Below are positions 45,865 through 54,726 of a stretch of DNA of 64,000 nucleotides, in pieces. The number at the start of each line of letters is the position of its first letter. Position 1 is the first letter of the stretch. This DNA comes from JAOUEA01 sp963810945 (GTDB lineage: Bacteria; Actinomycetota; UBA4738; HRBIN12), in NCBI GenBank assembly GCA_963810945.1, contig CAWEPI010000004.1, positions 62,001-126,000 on the forward strand, read 5' to 3'. Both the position numbers and the translations under genes were made by a program. A model generated the notes under the pieces. That model did no database searches, was not told the origin of the DNA, and saw only the letters and a program-made list of their open reading frames with translations.

Positions 45865-46784
45865 CCAACGTCGGCGGACGCCTCGCCGCCATCCTCCGCT
45901 CGGGCGCCTTCGCCGTGACCGGCGAGGTCGTGCCCCCGCGAGGCGGTGATGGCGCGGCGGTGACGGCTCACGCGCGCGGGCTCGTCGGCTACGTCGACGC
46001 CGCCAACGTCACCGACAACCCCGCGGCCTCCGCGCACATGTCGCCGGTGGCCGCCGCGGGGCTGGTGGCGGGAGCCGGTGTCGAGCCCACGCTCCAGCTC
46101 ACCGTGCGCGACCGGAATCGGTTGGCGCTCGTCTCCGACCTCCTCGGAGGCTGGGCGATGGGCGCGCGCAACCTCCTCTGCCTCTCGGGCGACCCCATCG
46201 CGATCGGCGATCATCCGGACGCGGCCGTCGTGAACGACCTCGACGTCCTGCGGATGGTCCGTCTCGCGTGGCGGTTGCGCGAGGAGGGTCTGACGCTGGA
46301 CGGGGCGGAGATCGCGGACCCACCCCGGTACCTGATCGGCGTGGCGGAGATGCCTCTGGCCGCACCGTATGACCCTGCGCGCCTGGAGGCCAAGCTGGAC
46401 GCGGGCGCCGACGTCGTCTGGACCCAGATCGCCTACGACGTGGAGGCATTGGCATCGTGGGCCGAGGCCGTACGGTCCAGGGGGGTGTTCGATCGCGCGA
46501 AGGTCCTGGTGGGGGTGGCCCCGCTCCGTACGGCCGCCGGCGCCCGGTTCATGGACGAGAAGCTCCCGGGGGTCCACGTCCCCCCCGCGTTCATCCACGC
46601 CCTGGACGACGCGGGTGAGGACGCACCCGCGCTCGGCGCGGAGCTCACGGTCGGCGTCGTGGAGGCGCTCGCGCGGATCCCCGGTCTCGCCGGCGTGCAC
46701 CTGATGGGGATGGGCCACGACGAGATCGTCCGGACCGTGGTCGAGGACGCGGGGCTGTTCCCACGTCCGACAGGCGCTCGCTGA
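45861..46784 (+). CDS. Methylenetetrahydrofolate reductase-like protein
   Basis: 307 aa TIM-barrel protein of the MetF family. FAVTGEVVPPRGGD carries the catalytic Glu; YVDAANVTDNPAASAHMSP, PTLQLTVRDRNRLAL and NLLCLSGDP match the flavin/folate-binding loops. It is more divergent than E. coli MetF and belongs to the group often found next to folD in Actinomycetota and acetogens. GTG 45861 overlaps the folD stop. It would reduce methylene-THF to methyl-THF for methionine or other methyl transfers. Confidence 0.85.
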   Translation: MTNVGGRLAAILRSGAFAVTGEVVPPRGGDGAAVTAHARGLVGYVDAANVTDNPAASAHMSPVAAAGLVAGAGVEPTLQLTVRDRNRLALVSDLLGGWAMGARNLLCLSGDPIAIGDHPDAAVVNDLDVLRMVRLAWRLREEGLTLDGAEIADPPRYLIGVAEMPLAAPYDPARLEAKLDAGADVVWTQIAYDVEALASWAEAVRSRGVFDRAKVLVGVAPLRTAAGARFMDEKLPGVHVPPAFIHALDDAGEDAPALGAELTVGVVEALARIPGLAGVHLMGMGHDEIVRTVVEDAGLFPRPTGAR

Positions 46785-46795
46785 GCCTCCGGCCG

Positions 46796-47191
46796 CTACC
46801 TGCGGGCGGCCGTCGCAGCGTGGAAGATCACGTCGTTCCCCTCACCGCGGAGCGCCACGATCAACAGGAGCACGAGCGCCACGGTCAGTGCGAGTCCGAC
46901 GATGCCCAGGATGAACCCCGCCGTCGCCATCCCCCGGTTGGGCGCCCCTTCGGGAAGCCTGCGACGCGCCATGGCCCCGAAGACGATCGCGAGCACGTCA
47001 CAGATGGGCCCGATCCACACCGTGATGGTCAGCACGAGTCCCACGATGCCGAGCACCAGCGACGCGACCGCCATGCCGTTGGTCTGCTGCGGCGGCGCAT
47101 AGGGGCCCGGCGGGCCGACCGGCAGCGGGGGGAGCGGGGGCGATCCGTCGGGGGTCGCGCGCGGCGTGCGGTCGAGGCCGTCGTCAGGCAT
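46796..47191 (-). CDS. DUF4190-type small membrane protein
   Basis: 131 aa. A Pro-rich cytoplasmic head (PPLPPLPVGPPGPYAPPQ) precedes NGMAVASLVLGIVGLVL, the hallmark of DUF4190, then two hydrophobic hairpins including GMATAGFILGIVGLAL. The function of the family is unknown. It lies ten bases downstream of citrate synthase on the same strand and may be co-transcribed. Confidence 0.82.
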   Translation of the reverse strand: MPDDGLDRTPRATPDGSPPLPPLPVGPPGPYAPPQQTNGMAVASLVLGIVGLVLTITVWIGPICDVLAIVFGAMARRRLPEGAPNRGMATAGFILGIVGLALTVALVLLLIVALRGEGNDVIFHAATAARR

Positions 47192-47201
47192 CCCGCGTTC
47201 C

Positions 47202-48320
47202 CTAGGGGCGTTGCTCGATCGGCACCCAGACCTGGTCGCGCGGGCCGATGTACTCGCTGGCGGGTCGGATCACCTTGTTGTCGGCGTACTGCTCGCGCAC
47301 GTGGGCGGTCCAGCCGGCCATGCGCGCGAGCGCGAAGAGCGGCGTCATCAGGTCGGTGGGGATCCCGAGCACGTGGTACACGCCTGCCGCGTACAGGTCA
47401 ACGTTGGGCCACAGCCCCTTCTGCTCGTGCACCGTGGTCTGCAGCGTCTCGAAGATCTCCGCCCACCGCGCGTCGTCGTGGCGCTCGCCGGCCTCGCGCG
47501 CCATCTCCTTCAGGACCGTCGCGCGGGGATCCATCGTGCGGTAGACCGCGTGCCCGAACCCCATCACCTTCTCGTGGCGCGCGAGTCGGTCGGCCACGTA
47601 CGCCGCCGCCCGGTCGGCGGATCCGATCTCCTCGGCCATCTTCATGGATTCCTCGTTGGCGCCGCCGTGCAGCGGGCCCTTCAGCGCCCCGATCGCGCCG
47701 GTGATCGCGCTGAACATGTCCGAGAGCGTGGACGCGATGATCCGCGCGGTGAACGTCGATGCGTTCATCGTGTGATCGGCGTAGAGCACGAACGTGGTGT
47801 CGAGGGTGTCGGCGTCGTCCATGTCCGGCTCCTCGCCGAGGAGCATCCACAGGAAGTTGGCCGCGTGCGGCAGCTTCGGGTTGGGCGGCACGACCTCCTG
47901 GCCGGTGCGCAGCCGGTGGTAGGTCGCGATCAGCGTGGGCGTCTTCGCGATGAGCCGCATCGCCTTGCGGTACTCGGCCTCGGGGGAGTCGTCCCAGCCG
48001 TCGGGGTCGTAGGCGCTCGCCGCGCTGACGCTCGTGCGGAGCATCGACATCGGGGAGGCCTGCTGAGCCAGCGTGGTCATCAGGGCCGCGAGGAAGGGCG
48101 AGATCTCACGCTCCTCGGCCAGGAACTCCGTGAGCTCGTCGAGCTCGTCCCGGTTCGGGAGCTTCCGGTTATGCAGGAGGTAGACGACCTCCTCGAAGGA
48201 GCAGTGCGCGGCGAGGTCCGCGATGTCGTAGCCCACGTACCAGAGGCGCCCCCGGTCGCCGTCGATGTCGGAGATCGCGGTCTGTGCCGCGACGATCTCC
48301 CGGAGCCCTTTCTCGGTCAA
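47202..48320 (-). CDS. Citrate synthase
   Basis: 372 aa, the short Gram-positive/archaeal-type form. Catalytic residues are in GPLHGGANE (His), GFGHAVYRTMDPRA (His) and the C-terminal Asp region; VLYADHTMNASTFTAR is also diagnostic. 2-Methylcitrate synthases share this size, so propionyl-CoA use cannot be excluded. TTG 48320 is the only start that fits; GAGG lies about ten bases upstream. It is divergent from an isocitrate-dehydrogenase-like gene with 117 bases between. Confidence 0.92.
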   Translation of the reverse strand: MTEKGLREIVAAQTAISDIDGDRGRLWYVGYDIADLAAHCSFEEVVYLLHNRKLPNRDELDELTEFLAEEREISPFLAALMTTLAQQASPMSMLRTSVSAASAYDPDGWDDSPEAEYRKAMRLIAKTPTLIATYHRLRTGQEVVPPNPKLPHAANFLWMLLGEEPDMDDADTLDTTFVLYADHTMNASTFTARIIASTLSDMFSAITGAIGALKGPLHGGANEESMKMAEEIGSADRAAAYVADRLARHEKVMGFGHAVYRTMDPRATVLKEMAREAGERHDDARWAEIFETLQTTVHEQKGLWPNVDLYAAGVYHVLGIPTDLMTPLFALARMAGWTAHVREQYADNKVIRPASEYIGPRDQVWVPIEQRP

Positions 48321-48437
48321 GCGGTCACATCCTCGGGTCGTCAGGCAGCCCAGGCGGGCCGGGCGGTATCTGCCAGGATAGTCGGACGGCCTTGGAAGGA
48401 CCAAAGCGGGCGGTCGACCCGCGGGGAGGATCGCACG

Positions 48438-49529
48438 TTGCCACACCGCGTCACGCTGATCCCGGGCGACGGGATCGGACCCGAGGTGATCGAGGCGGCT
48501 CGCCGAACGATCGAGGCCACGGGCGTGGCGATCACGTGGGATCGCCAGCAGATGGGCTCCGGCGCGTTCGCGCGCACCGGACGATCGCTCCCCGAGGCCA
48601 CCCTCGACTCGATCCGCGAGAACCGCGTGGCGCTCAAGGGGCCCATCGAGACGCCCGTCACGAGTGGATTGCGCAGCGTGAACCTCACACTGCGCCAAGA
48701 GCTGGACCTCTACGCGAACGTCCGGCCGGCCCGGCTGTATCCGGGCGTGCCGTCGGTCTACGAGCACGTGGATCTCGTGGTGGTGCGCGAGAACACCGAG
48801 GGCATGTACACGGGTGTGGAGTTCGAGATGGGCACGGTGGCGGTGAAGGAGCTGATCGGGTTCGTCGAGGACACCACCGGACGCAGGATCCGCGAGGACA
48901 GCGGCATCTCGATCAAGTCGATCAGCGAGCACGGGAGCGCGCGCGTGGTGCGCTTCGCGTTCGCGTGGGCGCTCGCCCACGGCCGCACGAAGGTGACCGC
49001 GAGCCACAAGGCGAACATCATGAAGTTCTCCGACGGGCTCTTCCTGCAGGTGGCGCGCCGCGTGGCGGCGGAGGAGTACCCGCAGGTCCCCTTCGACGAC
49101 AGGATCATCGACGCGCTCTGCATGCAGTTGATCCAGGCCCCCGAGCGCTTCGATGTCCTGGTGATGCCGAACCTCTACGGCGACGTCGTCGCGGAGCTCG
49201 CCGCGGGACTCTGTGGGGGGGTGGGCTTGGCCGCCGGCGCTCACTTCGGAGGCCGCGACGGACGGGAGCTGGCCGTCTTCGAGGCGACCCACGGCGCCGC
49301 ACAGGACCTCGCCGGCACCAACCGGGCCGACCCGTTCGGCGTGATCCTCTCCGCGGCCATGATGCTGAGGCATCTGGGCGAGCAGGAGGCGGGAGACCGC
49401 CTCGAGTCGGCCGTCGCCGCGGTGCTGCTCGAGGGCGCGCATCTCCCGGGGGACCTCCGGGCTCCCGGAGACGACCGACCCGCCGCGGGCACCTTCCAGG
49501 CCGCCGATGCCGTGATCGCCCTCCTCTAG
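48438..49529 (+). CDS. Isocitrate/isopropylmalate dehydrogenase family protein (NAD-type), copy 1
   Basis: 363 aa. TTG 48438 has GGAGGA seven bases upstream. IPGDGIGPEV, SVNLTLRQELDLYANVRP, VVVRENTEGMYTG and MPNLYGDVVAELAAGLCGG define the beta-decarboxylating dehydrogenase fold. TSGLRSVN has the Ser and Asn typical of isocitrate rather than isopropylmalate binding. The coenzyme loop THGAAQDLAG has Asp-Leu rather than Lys-Tyr, indicating NAD. Divergent from citrate synthase. A second homologue is at 52845; which of them is the main TCA enzyme is unclear. Confidence 0.87.
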   Translation: MPHRVTLIPGDGIGPEVIEAARRTIEATGVAITWDRQQMGSGAFARTGRSLPEATLDSIRENRVALKGPIETPVTSGLRSVNLTLRQELDLYANVRPARLYPGVPSVYEHVDLVVVRENTEGMYTGVEFEMGTVAVKELIGFVEDTTGRRIREDSGISIKSISEHGSARVVRFAFAWALAHGRTKVTASHKANIMKFSDGLFLQVARRVAAEEYPQVPFDDRIIDALCMQLIQAPERFDVLVMPNLYGDVVAELAAGLCGGVGLAAGAHFGGRDGRELAVFEATHGAAQDLAGTNRADPFGVILSAAMMLRHLGEQEAGDRLESAVAAVLLEGAHLPGDLRAPGDDRPAAGTFQAADAVIALL

Positions 49530-49533
49530 TCGC

Positions 49534-50127
49534 GTGGCCGCATCCGCACCGCAGATCGTGGTGTTCCCGGAGCGGGACGTGCCCCCCGCGCTGCGACGTC
49601 AGGTCCTCGCGCTCCAGGACCAGGCATGGCCGGGCGAGGAGACCGAGGTCGAAGGCGCGGAGCCTGGCCCCGTGCACGATCCGGCGCTGCGCCCCCTCTC
49701 GATGCTCCTGGTCCGAGACGGCAAGGTCCTCGCGGCGCTCGACATCCTGACGAAGGCGATCGAGCACCAGGGGGCGCGGTACACCGTGAGCGGCTTGAGC
49801 ACCGTCGTGACCGAGGCGTCCGAGCGCGGGAAGGGCTACGGGCACCGGCTCGTCGTGGCGGCGCGGGAGCGGATCGAGGCGAGCGACGCCGATCTCGGCA
49901 TCTTCACGTGCGACGCGCCCCTGCGGCCCTTCTACGAGCGGGCGGGGTGGACCACGCTGCCGGGCGCGGTGCTGGTGGGAGGCACGCCGGAGGATCCCTT
50001 CCCGAGCGACCGGTTCGACAAGGTCACGATGGTGGCGTTCGTCACGCCGCGCGCCCGTCGGGCCGCGGCAGGGTTCACCGACGCGCGGATCGCGCTCTAC
50101 CCGGGCGAGATCGACCGACTCTGGTAG
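49534..50127 (+). CDS. GNAT-family acetyltransferase
   Basis: 197 aa. The acetyl-CoA-binding stretch VVTEASERGKGYGHRLVVAARERI (motif A, R-G-K-G-Y-G) is clear, followed by FTCDAPLRPFYERAGWTTL, the usual motif B with the Tyr near the acyl carrier. The substrate is unknown. GTG 49534 is four bases after the previous stop, so it is probably co-transcribed with the dehydrogenase. Confidence 0.87.
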   Translation: MAASAPQIVVFPERDVPPALRRQVLALQDQAWPGEETEVEGAEPGPVHDPALRPLSMLLVRDGKVLAALDILTKAIEHQGARYTVSGLSTVVTEASERGKGYGHRLVVAARERIEASDADLGIFTCDAPLRPFYERAGWTTLPGAVLVGGTPEDPFPSDRFDKVTMVAFVTPRARRAAAGFTDARIALYPGEIDRLW

Positions 50128-50167
50128 CGCGTCGGCGTGCTCCCACCGGGTCCGGCCGGAGGCGTCC

Positions 50168-50173
50168 TATAGT
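50168..50173 (+). promoter_or_regulatory. -10 box of a leaderless promoter (TATAGT)
   Basis: TATAGT ends six bases before GTG 50180. Confidence 0.5.
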
Positions 50174-50179
50174 CCTCGC

Positions 50180-50938
50180 GTGGGACACGAACAGACGAAC
50201 CGTGCGACCTGGAACGCCGACGCCGACAGCTACCAGGAGACGAACGCCTCTCAGATCATGGAGCAGGCGTTCTCGGGGGACATCGCCTGGGGCCTCTGGG
50301 GCGTCCGCGAGTCGGAGCTGCACCTCCTGGGTGACGTCGAGGGCAAGGACGTCCTCGAGCTCGGGTGCGGCGCCGCGCAGTGGTCCATCGCGCTCGCGCG
50401 TCGCGGAGCGCGGCCGATCGGGCTCGACCTCTCGGAGGCGCAGCTCGGACACGCCCGCCGCGTGATGGGTGAGACGGGGATCGACGTCCCCCTCGTGCAC
50501 GCCAGCGGGGAGCACGTGCCGTTCGCCGACGAGAGCTTCGACATCGTGTTCGCGGACTACGGGGCGTTCTTCTTCGCGGATCCATACCGGACGGTTCCGG
50601 AGTCGGCGCGGGTGCTGCGTCCGGGTGGCCTCCTTGCGTTCACCCACAGCAGCCCGATCGAGGCGATCGCGTGGTCGATGGACGAGGACCACCCCGGAGA
50701 GCGGTTCGTCTACGACTACTTCGGACTGCGGAGCTTGACGGAACCCGACGGCACCGTGCAGTTCCACCTGCCGTACGGCGAGTGGGTGCGTCTGTTCCGC
50801 GACAGCGGGCTCGTGATCGAGGACCTCCTCGAGACCCGTCCCGAACCCGATGCCGTGAGCACCTACCGCGGACCGGAAGAGCTGGCCTGGTCGAGACGCT
50901 GGCCGTCGGAGTGCCTGTGGCGCGCGCGGAAGGCCTGA
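50180..50938 (+). CDS. Class I SAM-dependent methyltransferase
   Basis: 252 aa. Motif I VLELGCGAAQWSIALARRG (about residues 57-75), motif II IGLDLSEAQLGHARR, acidic loop FDIVFADYGAFFFAD and PESARVLRPGGLLAFTHSS are typical of methyltransferase type 11. The C-terminal part (HLPYGEWVRLFRDSGLVIEDLLETRP) matches small-molecule methyltransferases. The substrate is unknown. It appears leaderless. Confidence 0.88.
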   Translation: MGHEQTNRATWNADADSYQETNASQIMEQAFSGDIAWGLWGVRESELHLLGDVEGKDVLELGCGAAQWSIALARRGARPIGLDLSEAQLGHARRVMGETGIDVPLVHASGEHVPFADESFDIVFADYGAFFFADPYRTVPESARVLRPGGLLAFTHSSPIEAIAWSMDEDHPGERFVYDYFGLRSLTEPDGTVQFHLPYGEWVRLFRDSGLVIEDLLETRPEPDAVSTYRGPEELAWSRRWPSECLWRARKA

Positions 50939-51059
50939 CGCCCGCCGCGGCGTGGGGGTTCCGTGCGATCGATCCGCTGCGCGTCCAGGGCCGCTAAGGG
51001 TGAGGTGGCGCGCTCGGTAGCATGAGGGTGTTGGACACCCACGTGTGAGGAGTCGTGCC

Positions 51060-51983
51060 ATGAAGGTCACCGTCGTCGGCAGCGGGTTCGTCGGGCAGAC
51101 GACCGCGATGCGCATCCTGGAGAAGGGTCTCGGCCAGGTCGTCCTGATCGACATCATCGAGGGCAAGCCGCAGGGGTTGGCGCTCGACCTCAAGGAGGCC
51201 GCCCCGGTGGAGGGCTACGAGCCCCTCATCGTGGGCACGAACGATTACGCCGACACGGCGGGAAGCGACATCGTCGTGATCACCGCCGGGTTCCCCCGCC
51301 AGCCCGGCATGAGCAGGATGGATCTGCTGGGCAAGAACGCCGCGATCATGACGTCCGTGATCGAGCAGGTGGCCCCCGGATCCCCGGAGGCCATCGTGAT
51401 CGTGGTCTCGAACCCGCTCGACGAGATGACCTTCCTGGCGGCGGAGGCGTCGGGCTTCCCCAAGGAACGGGTCTTCGGCATGGCGGGCGTGCTCGATTCC
51501 GCGCGGCTGCGGTACTTCATCAGCGAGCTCACCGGCGCCAGCCCCTCCAAGGTCGAGGCGATCACCCTGGGATCCCACGGCGACGCCATGATCGCGCTGC
51601 CGCGTCACGCCACGGTGGACGGCAAGCCGCTGCCCGAGCTCGTGGACGACGCCACCCTCGACGCGCTCGTGCAGCGCACGCGCGACGGCGGCGCCGAGAT
51701 CGTGGGCTACCTCAAGACCGGATCGGCGTACTACGCGCCGAGCGCCTCGGTGGTGTCCATGGTCGAGGCGATCGCGACCGACGCGAAGCGCGTCCTGCCC
51801 GTCTGCGCCTGGACCACGGGCCAGTACGGCATCGAGGACGTCTACGTGGGCGTGCCGGCGCGCCTGGGGGCGAAGGGCGTCGAGGAGATCGTGGAGCTGG
51901 ACCTCAACGAAGACGAGATCGGGAGGCTCCGCGAGGCGGCCGAGGGCATCCGCGCGAAGTGCGCGGACCTCGCGAAGCTCTAG
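51060..51983 (+). CDS. mdh: Malate dehydrogenase (LDH-like type)
   Basis: 307 aa. GSGFVGQTTAMRI is the NAD loop, IDIIEGKPQGLALDL carries the acidic residue selecting NAD, and TAGFPRQPGMSRMDLL has the Arg pair and Met typical of malate rather than lactate dehydrogenase. VSNPLDEMTF and the catalytic His in TLGSHGDAMIALP complete the site. GTGAGGAG sets ATG 51060; TAGCAT at 51018-51023 is the likely -10. The TAG stop lies in CTAG, shared with the convergent gene. Confidence 0.96.
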   Translation: MKVTVVGSGFVGQTTAMRILEKGLGQVVLIDIIEGKPQGLALDLKEAAPVEGYEPLIVGTNDYADTAGSDIVVITAGFPRQPGMSRMDLLGKNAAIMTSVIEQVAPGSPEAIVIVVSNPLDEMTFLAAEASGFPKERVFGMAGVLDSARLRYFISELTGASPSKVEAITLGSHGDAMIALPRHATVDGKPLPELVDDATLDALVQRTRDGGAEIVGYLKTGSAYYAPSASVVSMVEAIATDAKRVLPVCAWTTGQYGIEDVYVGVPARLGAKGVEEIVELDLNEDEIGRLREAAEGIRAKCADLAKL

Positions 51984-52513
51984 CCGTCCGCGTAGTCACC
52001 GGGATCCTCGGCGCCCTCGACGGGAGCCGCGGCCCACATCAGGTCGAGCACCCCGCCGAGGAGCGCCACCACCCCGCCCGCCGCGGCGAGGAAGATCCCG
52101 AGGGATCGCTTCACCTGTTCCTGCGCGTCGTTCGTGAGGTCCGGGAACGACGAGATCATCGCGATCACCGCCGCGATCAGGCCGGCGGCGGCCGCCGCGA
52201 TCATCACGCACGCGATGACCTTCTGCGCCGTACGGCTCTCAGCGCCACGCAGCGCCATCAGCCCCACCAGCAGCACCAGCGCCGCGATCAGCGCGACCTT
52301 GCCCTGGGTGAGGTCCAGCCCTTTGTAGAGGCGGTCGGTGACCCCGTTGGCGTCGCGCGGGTCGTGGATCGTGATCCAGGTGAGAACGCTCGCGATCCCG
52401 AGCATGGCGGCCCCCATCGCGGTGGCGAGGAACCCCGCGAGGCGGAGCGGCGACGGCTTCGCGATCCGGACCAGGCCCTCGCCGGGCGCCCCGGAGGCTT
52501 CGGAGGTGGACAC
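51980..52513 (-). CDS. Four-helix integral membrane protein of unknown function
   Basis: 177 aa. GTG 52513 is preceded by GGGAG nine bases upstream. Four hydrophobic segments are visible: LAGFLATAMGAAMLGIASVL, VALIAALVLLVGLMALRG, VIACVMIAAAAAGLIAAVIAM and LGIFLAAAGGVVALLGGVLD. A loop of about 25 residues (ITIHDPRDANGVTDRLYKG) separates the first two. No family was recognised. Convergent with mdh; the two stop codons overlap. Confidence 0.68.
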   Translation of the reverse strand: MSTSEASGAPGEGLVRIAKPSPLRLAGFLATAMGAAMLGIASVLTWITIHDPRDANGVTDRLYKGLDLTQGKVALIAALVLLVGLMALRGAESRTAQKVIACVMIAAAAAGLIAAVIAMISSFPDLTNDAQEQVKRSLGIFLAAAGGVVALLGGVLDLMWAAAPVEGAEDPGDYADG

Positions 52514-52574
52514 GGCGCGAGTCTCCCATCCCATGCACCTCGATGGAAGCAGCCGGGCCACGCGGGGGCGGCCG

Positions 52575-52580
52575 TACGAT
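52575..52580 (+). promoter_or_regulatory. -10 box of a leaderless promoter (TACGAT)
   Basis: TACGAT ends six bases before the ATG at 52587. Confidence 0.45.
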
Positions 52581-52586
52581 GGAACC

Positions 52587-52769
52587 ATGCAACGTCCCGA
52601 CCATGGCTTCCGGGCGCGGCTGCGCTATCACGGCCGCGCGTTCTTCACGAACTGGACCACCTACGAGGCGCCGGTGTGGACGAAGCTGGGGCTCACCGTC
52701 AAGAACCGCACGAAGGCGCTCGTCTCGCTCCACGGATGCTGCGGGAACCACGGCCAGCCCGGCTGCTGA
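52587..52769 (+). CDS. Small Cys-rich protein (60 aa) ending in CCGNHGQPGC
   Basis: 60 aa. A basic, aromatic N-terminal part (HGFRARLRYHGRAFFTNW) leads to KLGLTVKNRTKALVSLHGCC and the terminal GNHGQPGC. Three Cys and two His in the last 13 residues suggest a metal or cofactor site. A TACGAT box six bases upstream supports expression as a leaderless mRNA, and the reading frame keeps the GC-rich third positions seen in neighbours. No named family comes to mind. Confidence 0.6.
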   Translation: MQRPDHGFRARLRYHGRAFFTNWTTYEAPVWTKLGLTVKNRTKALVSLHGCCGNHGQPGC

Positions 52770-52844
52770 CAGCTCCCCGAGGACCCCGGTCGGGGCCCGA
52801 GCGCGCACCTCCACGATCATCCGCCTGACCGCTGAGGCCCGACG

Positions 52845-53927
52845 TCAGCTCGGCCCGTGCTCCCACGCTGTAGCCGCCACCGCGACCTCCTCGGCGACCT
52901 CCATCGTGGAGGAGGTGCCGCCGAGATCCGGCGTGCGCACCTCGCCCCGCCGCAGGACCTCGTCCACGCCCCACTCGACGTTCTCGGCGGCCGCCTGCTC
53001 CCCGATGTGGCGGAGCATCATCGCGCCGGACAGGATCATCGCGATCGGGTTGGCCTTGCCCTGCCCGGCGATGTCGGGGGCGCTGCCGTGCACCGGCTCG
53101 AACACGGCGTACTCCCACCCGATGTTGGCCCCCGGGATGAGGCCGAGGCCGCCGACGAGCCCCGCGCAGAGGTCGCTCAGGATGTCTCCGTAGAGGTTCG
53201 GGAGCAGGAGGATGTCGAACCGCGAGGGATCCTTCGCGAGGCGGCTCGTGAGGTGGTCGATCTGGCGGTCCTCCCACGCGATGTCGGGGTAGCTGCGGGA
53301 CTCCTCCTCGGCCGTCTTGAGGAAGAGACCGTCGGAGTAGCGCATCACGGTGGCCTTGTGCCCGACCGTGATCTTCTTGCGGCCGTTCGCGCGCGCGTAC
53401 TCGAACGCGAACCGTACGATCCTGCGCGTCCCGCTCACGCTGATCGGCTTGACGGTGATGCCGGCGTCGGCGGGGAGCTCGTAGCCGGCCAGCGCCTCCA
53501 GCTCCGCGCGGAGCGCGGCGGCCTCGGGTGAACCCTCCTCGTACTCGATCCCGGCGTAGAGGTCCTCGGTGTTCTCCCGGATCACGACGAGGTCGACGCC
53601 GGGATGCCGCAGCCGCACGCCCGGCAGCGCGCGCGCGGGCCGCACCGCCGCGAAGAGGTCGAGGCCCTGGCGCAGCGCCACGTTCACGCTCCGGAACCCG
53701 GTGCCTACGGGCGTAGTGATGGGTCCTTTGATCGCCACACGAGCCGCACGGATCGCGTCGAGGGTCTCCTCCGGCATCAGCTCGCCGTAGTCGGCAAGGG
53801 CGGCCGTGCCCGCGGGTCGTTCGACCCACTCGATGGCGACGTCGGCAGCGTCCAGGACCAGCCGGGCGGCGGCCGCGACCTCCGGACCGATCCCGTCTCC
53901 GGGGATGATCGTCACCCTGTGCGCCAC
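52845..53927 (-). CDS. Isocitrate/isopropylmalate dehydrogenase family protein (NAD-type), copy 2
   Basis: 360 aa from GTG 53927, chosen over ATG 53939 because TATGGT ends seven bases upstream. IIPGDGIGPEV, SVNVALRQGLDLFAAVRPAR, VVIRENTEDLYAG, ILLLPNLYGDILSDLCAGL and EPVHGSAPDIAGQGKANP match NAD-dependent isocitrate dehydrogenases; Asp-Ile in the coenzyme loop indicates NAD. Isopropylmalate or homoisocitrate specificity cannot be ruled out. It stands directly downstream of sdhB on the same strand. Confidence 0.87.
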   Translation of the reverse strand: MAHRVTIIPGDGIGPEVAAAARLVLDAADVAIEWVERPAGTAALADYGELMPEETLDAIRAARVAIKGPITTPVGTGFRSVNVALRQGLDLFAAVRPARALPGVRLRHPGVDLVVIRENTEDLYAGIEYEEGSPEAAALRAELEALAGYELPADAGITVKPISVSGTRRIVRFAFEYARANGRKKITVGHKATVMRYSDGLFLKTAEEESRSYPDIAWEDRQIDHLTSRLAKDPSRFDILLLPNLYGDILSDLCAGLVGGLGLIPGANIGWEYAVFEPVHGSAPDIAGQGKANPIAMILSGAMMLRHIGEQAAAENVEWGVDEVLRRGEVRTPDLGGTSSTMEVAEEVAVAATAWEHGPS

Positions 53928-53934
53928 GCCGGGA

Positions 53935-53940
53935 ACCATA
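53935..53940 (-). promoter_or_regulatory. -10 box of a leaderless promoter (TATGGT, minus strand)
   Basis: Reads TATGGT on the minus strand, seven bases before GTG 53927. Confidence 0.45.
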
Positions 53941-53961
53941 CCGAACGGCCCGGTGCGGGGC

Positions 53962-54726
53962 TCAGAAGCGGTCGAACAGGATCGAGCGTTTCACTTCCTG
54001 GATCGCCTTCGTCACCTGGATGCCGCGTGGGCAGGCATCCGTGCAGTTGAAGGTGGTCCGGCAGCGGAAGACGCCCGTCTTCTCCGACAGGATCTTCAGC
54101 CGCTCGCGCGAGCCCTGGTCGCGCGAGTCGTAGATGAACCGGTGCGCGTTCACGATGGCGGCCGGGCCGATGTAGCCCTCGTCGCCCCAGAAGATCGGGC
54201 ACGAGGTCGTGCAGGCCGCGCAGAGGATGCACTTCGTGGTGTCGTCGTAGCGCGCTCGCTCCTCGGCCGACTGGAACCGCTCCGCGTCGGATTCGCCCTC
54301 GTCGTTGATCAGGTAGGGGAGCACGGATCGGTACCCGTCGAGGAACGGATCCATGTCGACGATCAGATCCTTGAGGACCGGCAGCCCCCGGATCGGCTCC
54401 ACGGTCACCTTCGGGGCGACGTCGGTCACGAGCACCTTGCACGCCAGCGCGTTGCGCCCGTTGATCAGCATGGCGTCGGAGCCGCAGATGCCGTGCGCGC
54501 AGGAGCGGCGGAACGTGAGCGTCCCGTCCTGGTGCCACTTCACGGCGTGCAGTACCTCGACGAGCCGCTCGAGCGGATCGGCCTCGACCGTGAACTCGTC
54601 CCACCAGCTCTCCTGGGAGACCTCCGGGTTGAACCGGCGGATCTTCAGGGTGAGCGTGAGCTTGCGGTGCGCCTGTCCGACCTCGCGCCCGTCCGAGCCC
54701 TGCAGGACCTCCGCCGCGCTCGCCAT
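53962..54726 (-). CDS. sdhB: Succinate dehydrogenase iron-sulfur subunit
   Basis: 254 aa. The [2Fe-2S] site is SCAHGICGSDAMLINGRNAL followed by Cys, with Asp in the third position as in E. coli SdhB. The [4Fe-4S] site is CILCAACTTSCP and the [3Fe-4S] site CRTTFNCTDACPRG. ATG 54726 overlaps the sdhA stop by one base. It passes electrons from FAD in SdhA to quinone at SdhCD. Confidence 0.96.
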   Translation of the reverse strand: MASAAEVLQGSDGREVGQAHRKLTLTLKIRRFNPEVSQESWWDEFTVEADPLERLVEVLHAVKWHQDGTLTFRRSCAHGICGSDAMLINGRNALACKVLVTDVAPKVTVEPIRGLPVLKDLIVDMDPFLDGYRSVLPYLINDEGESDAERFQSAEERARYDDTTKCILCAACTTSCPIFWGDEGYIGPAAIVNAHRFIYDSRDQGSRERLKILSEKTGVFRCRTTFNCTDACPRGIQVTKAIQEVKRSILFDRF

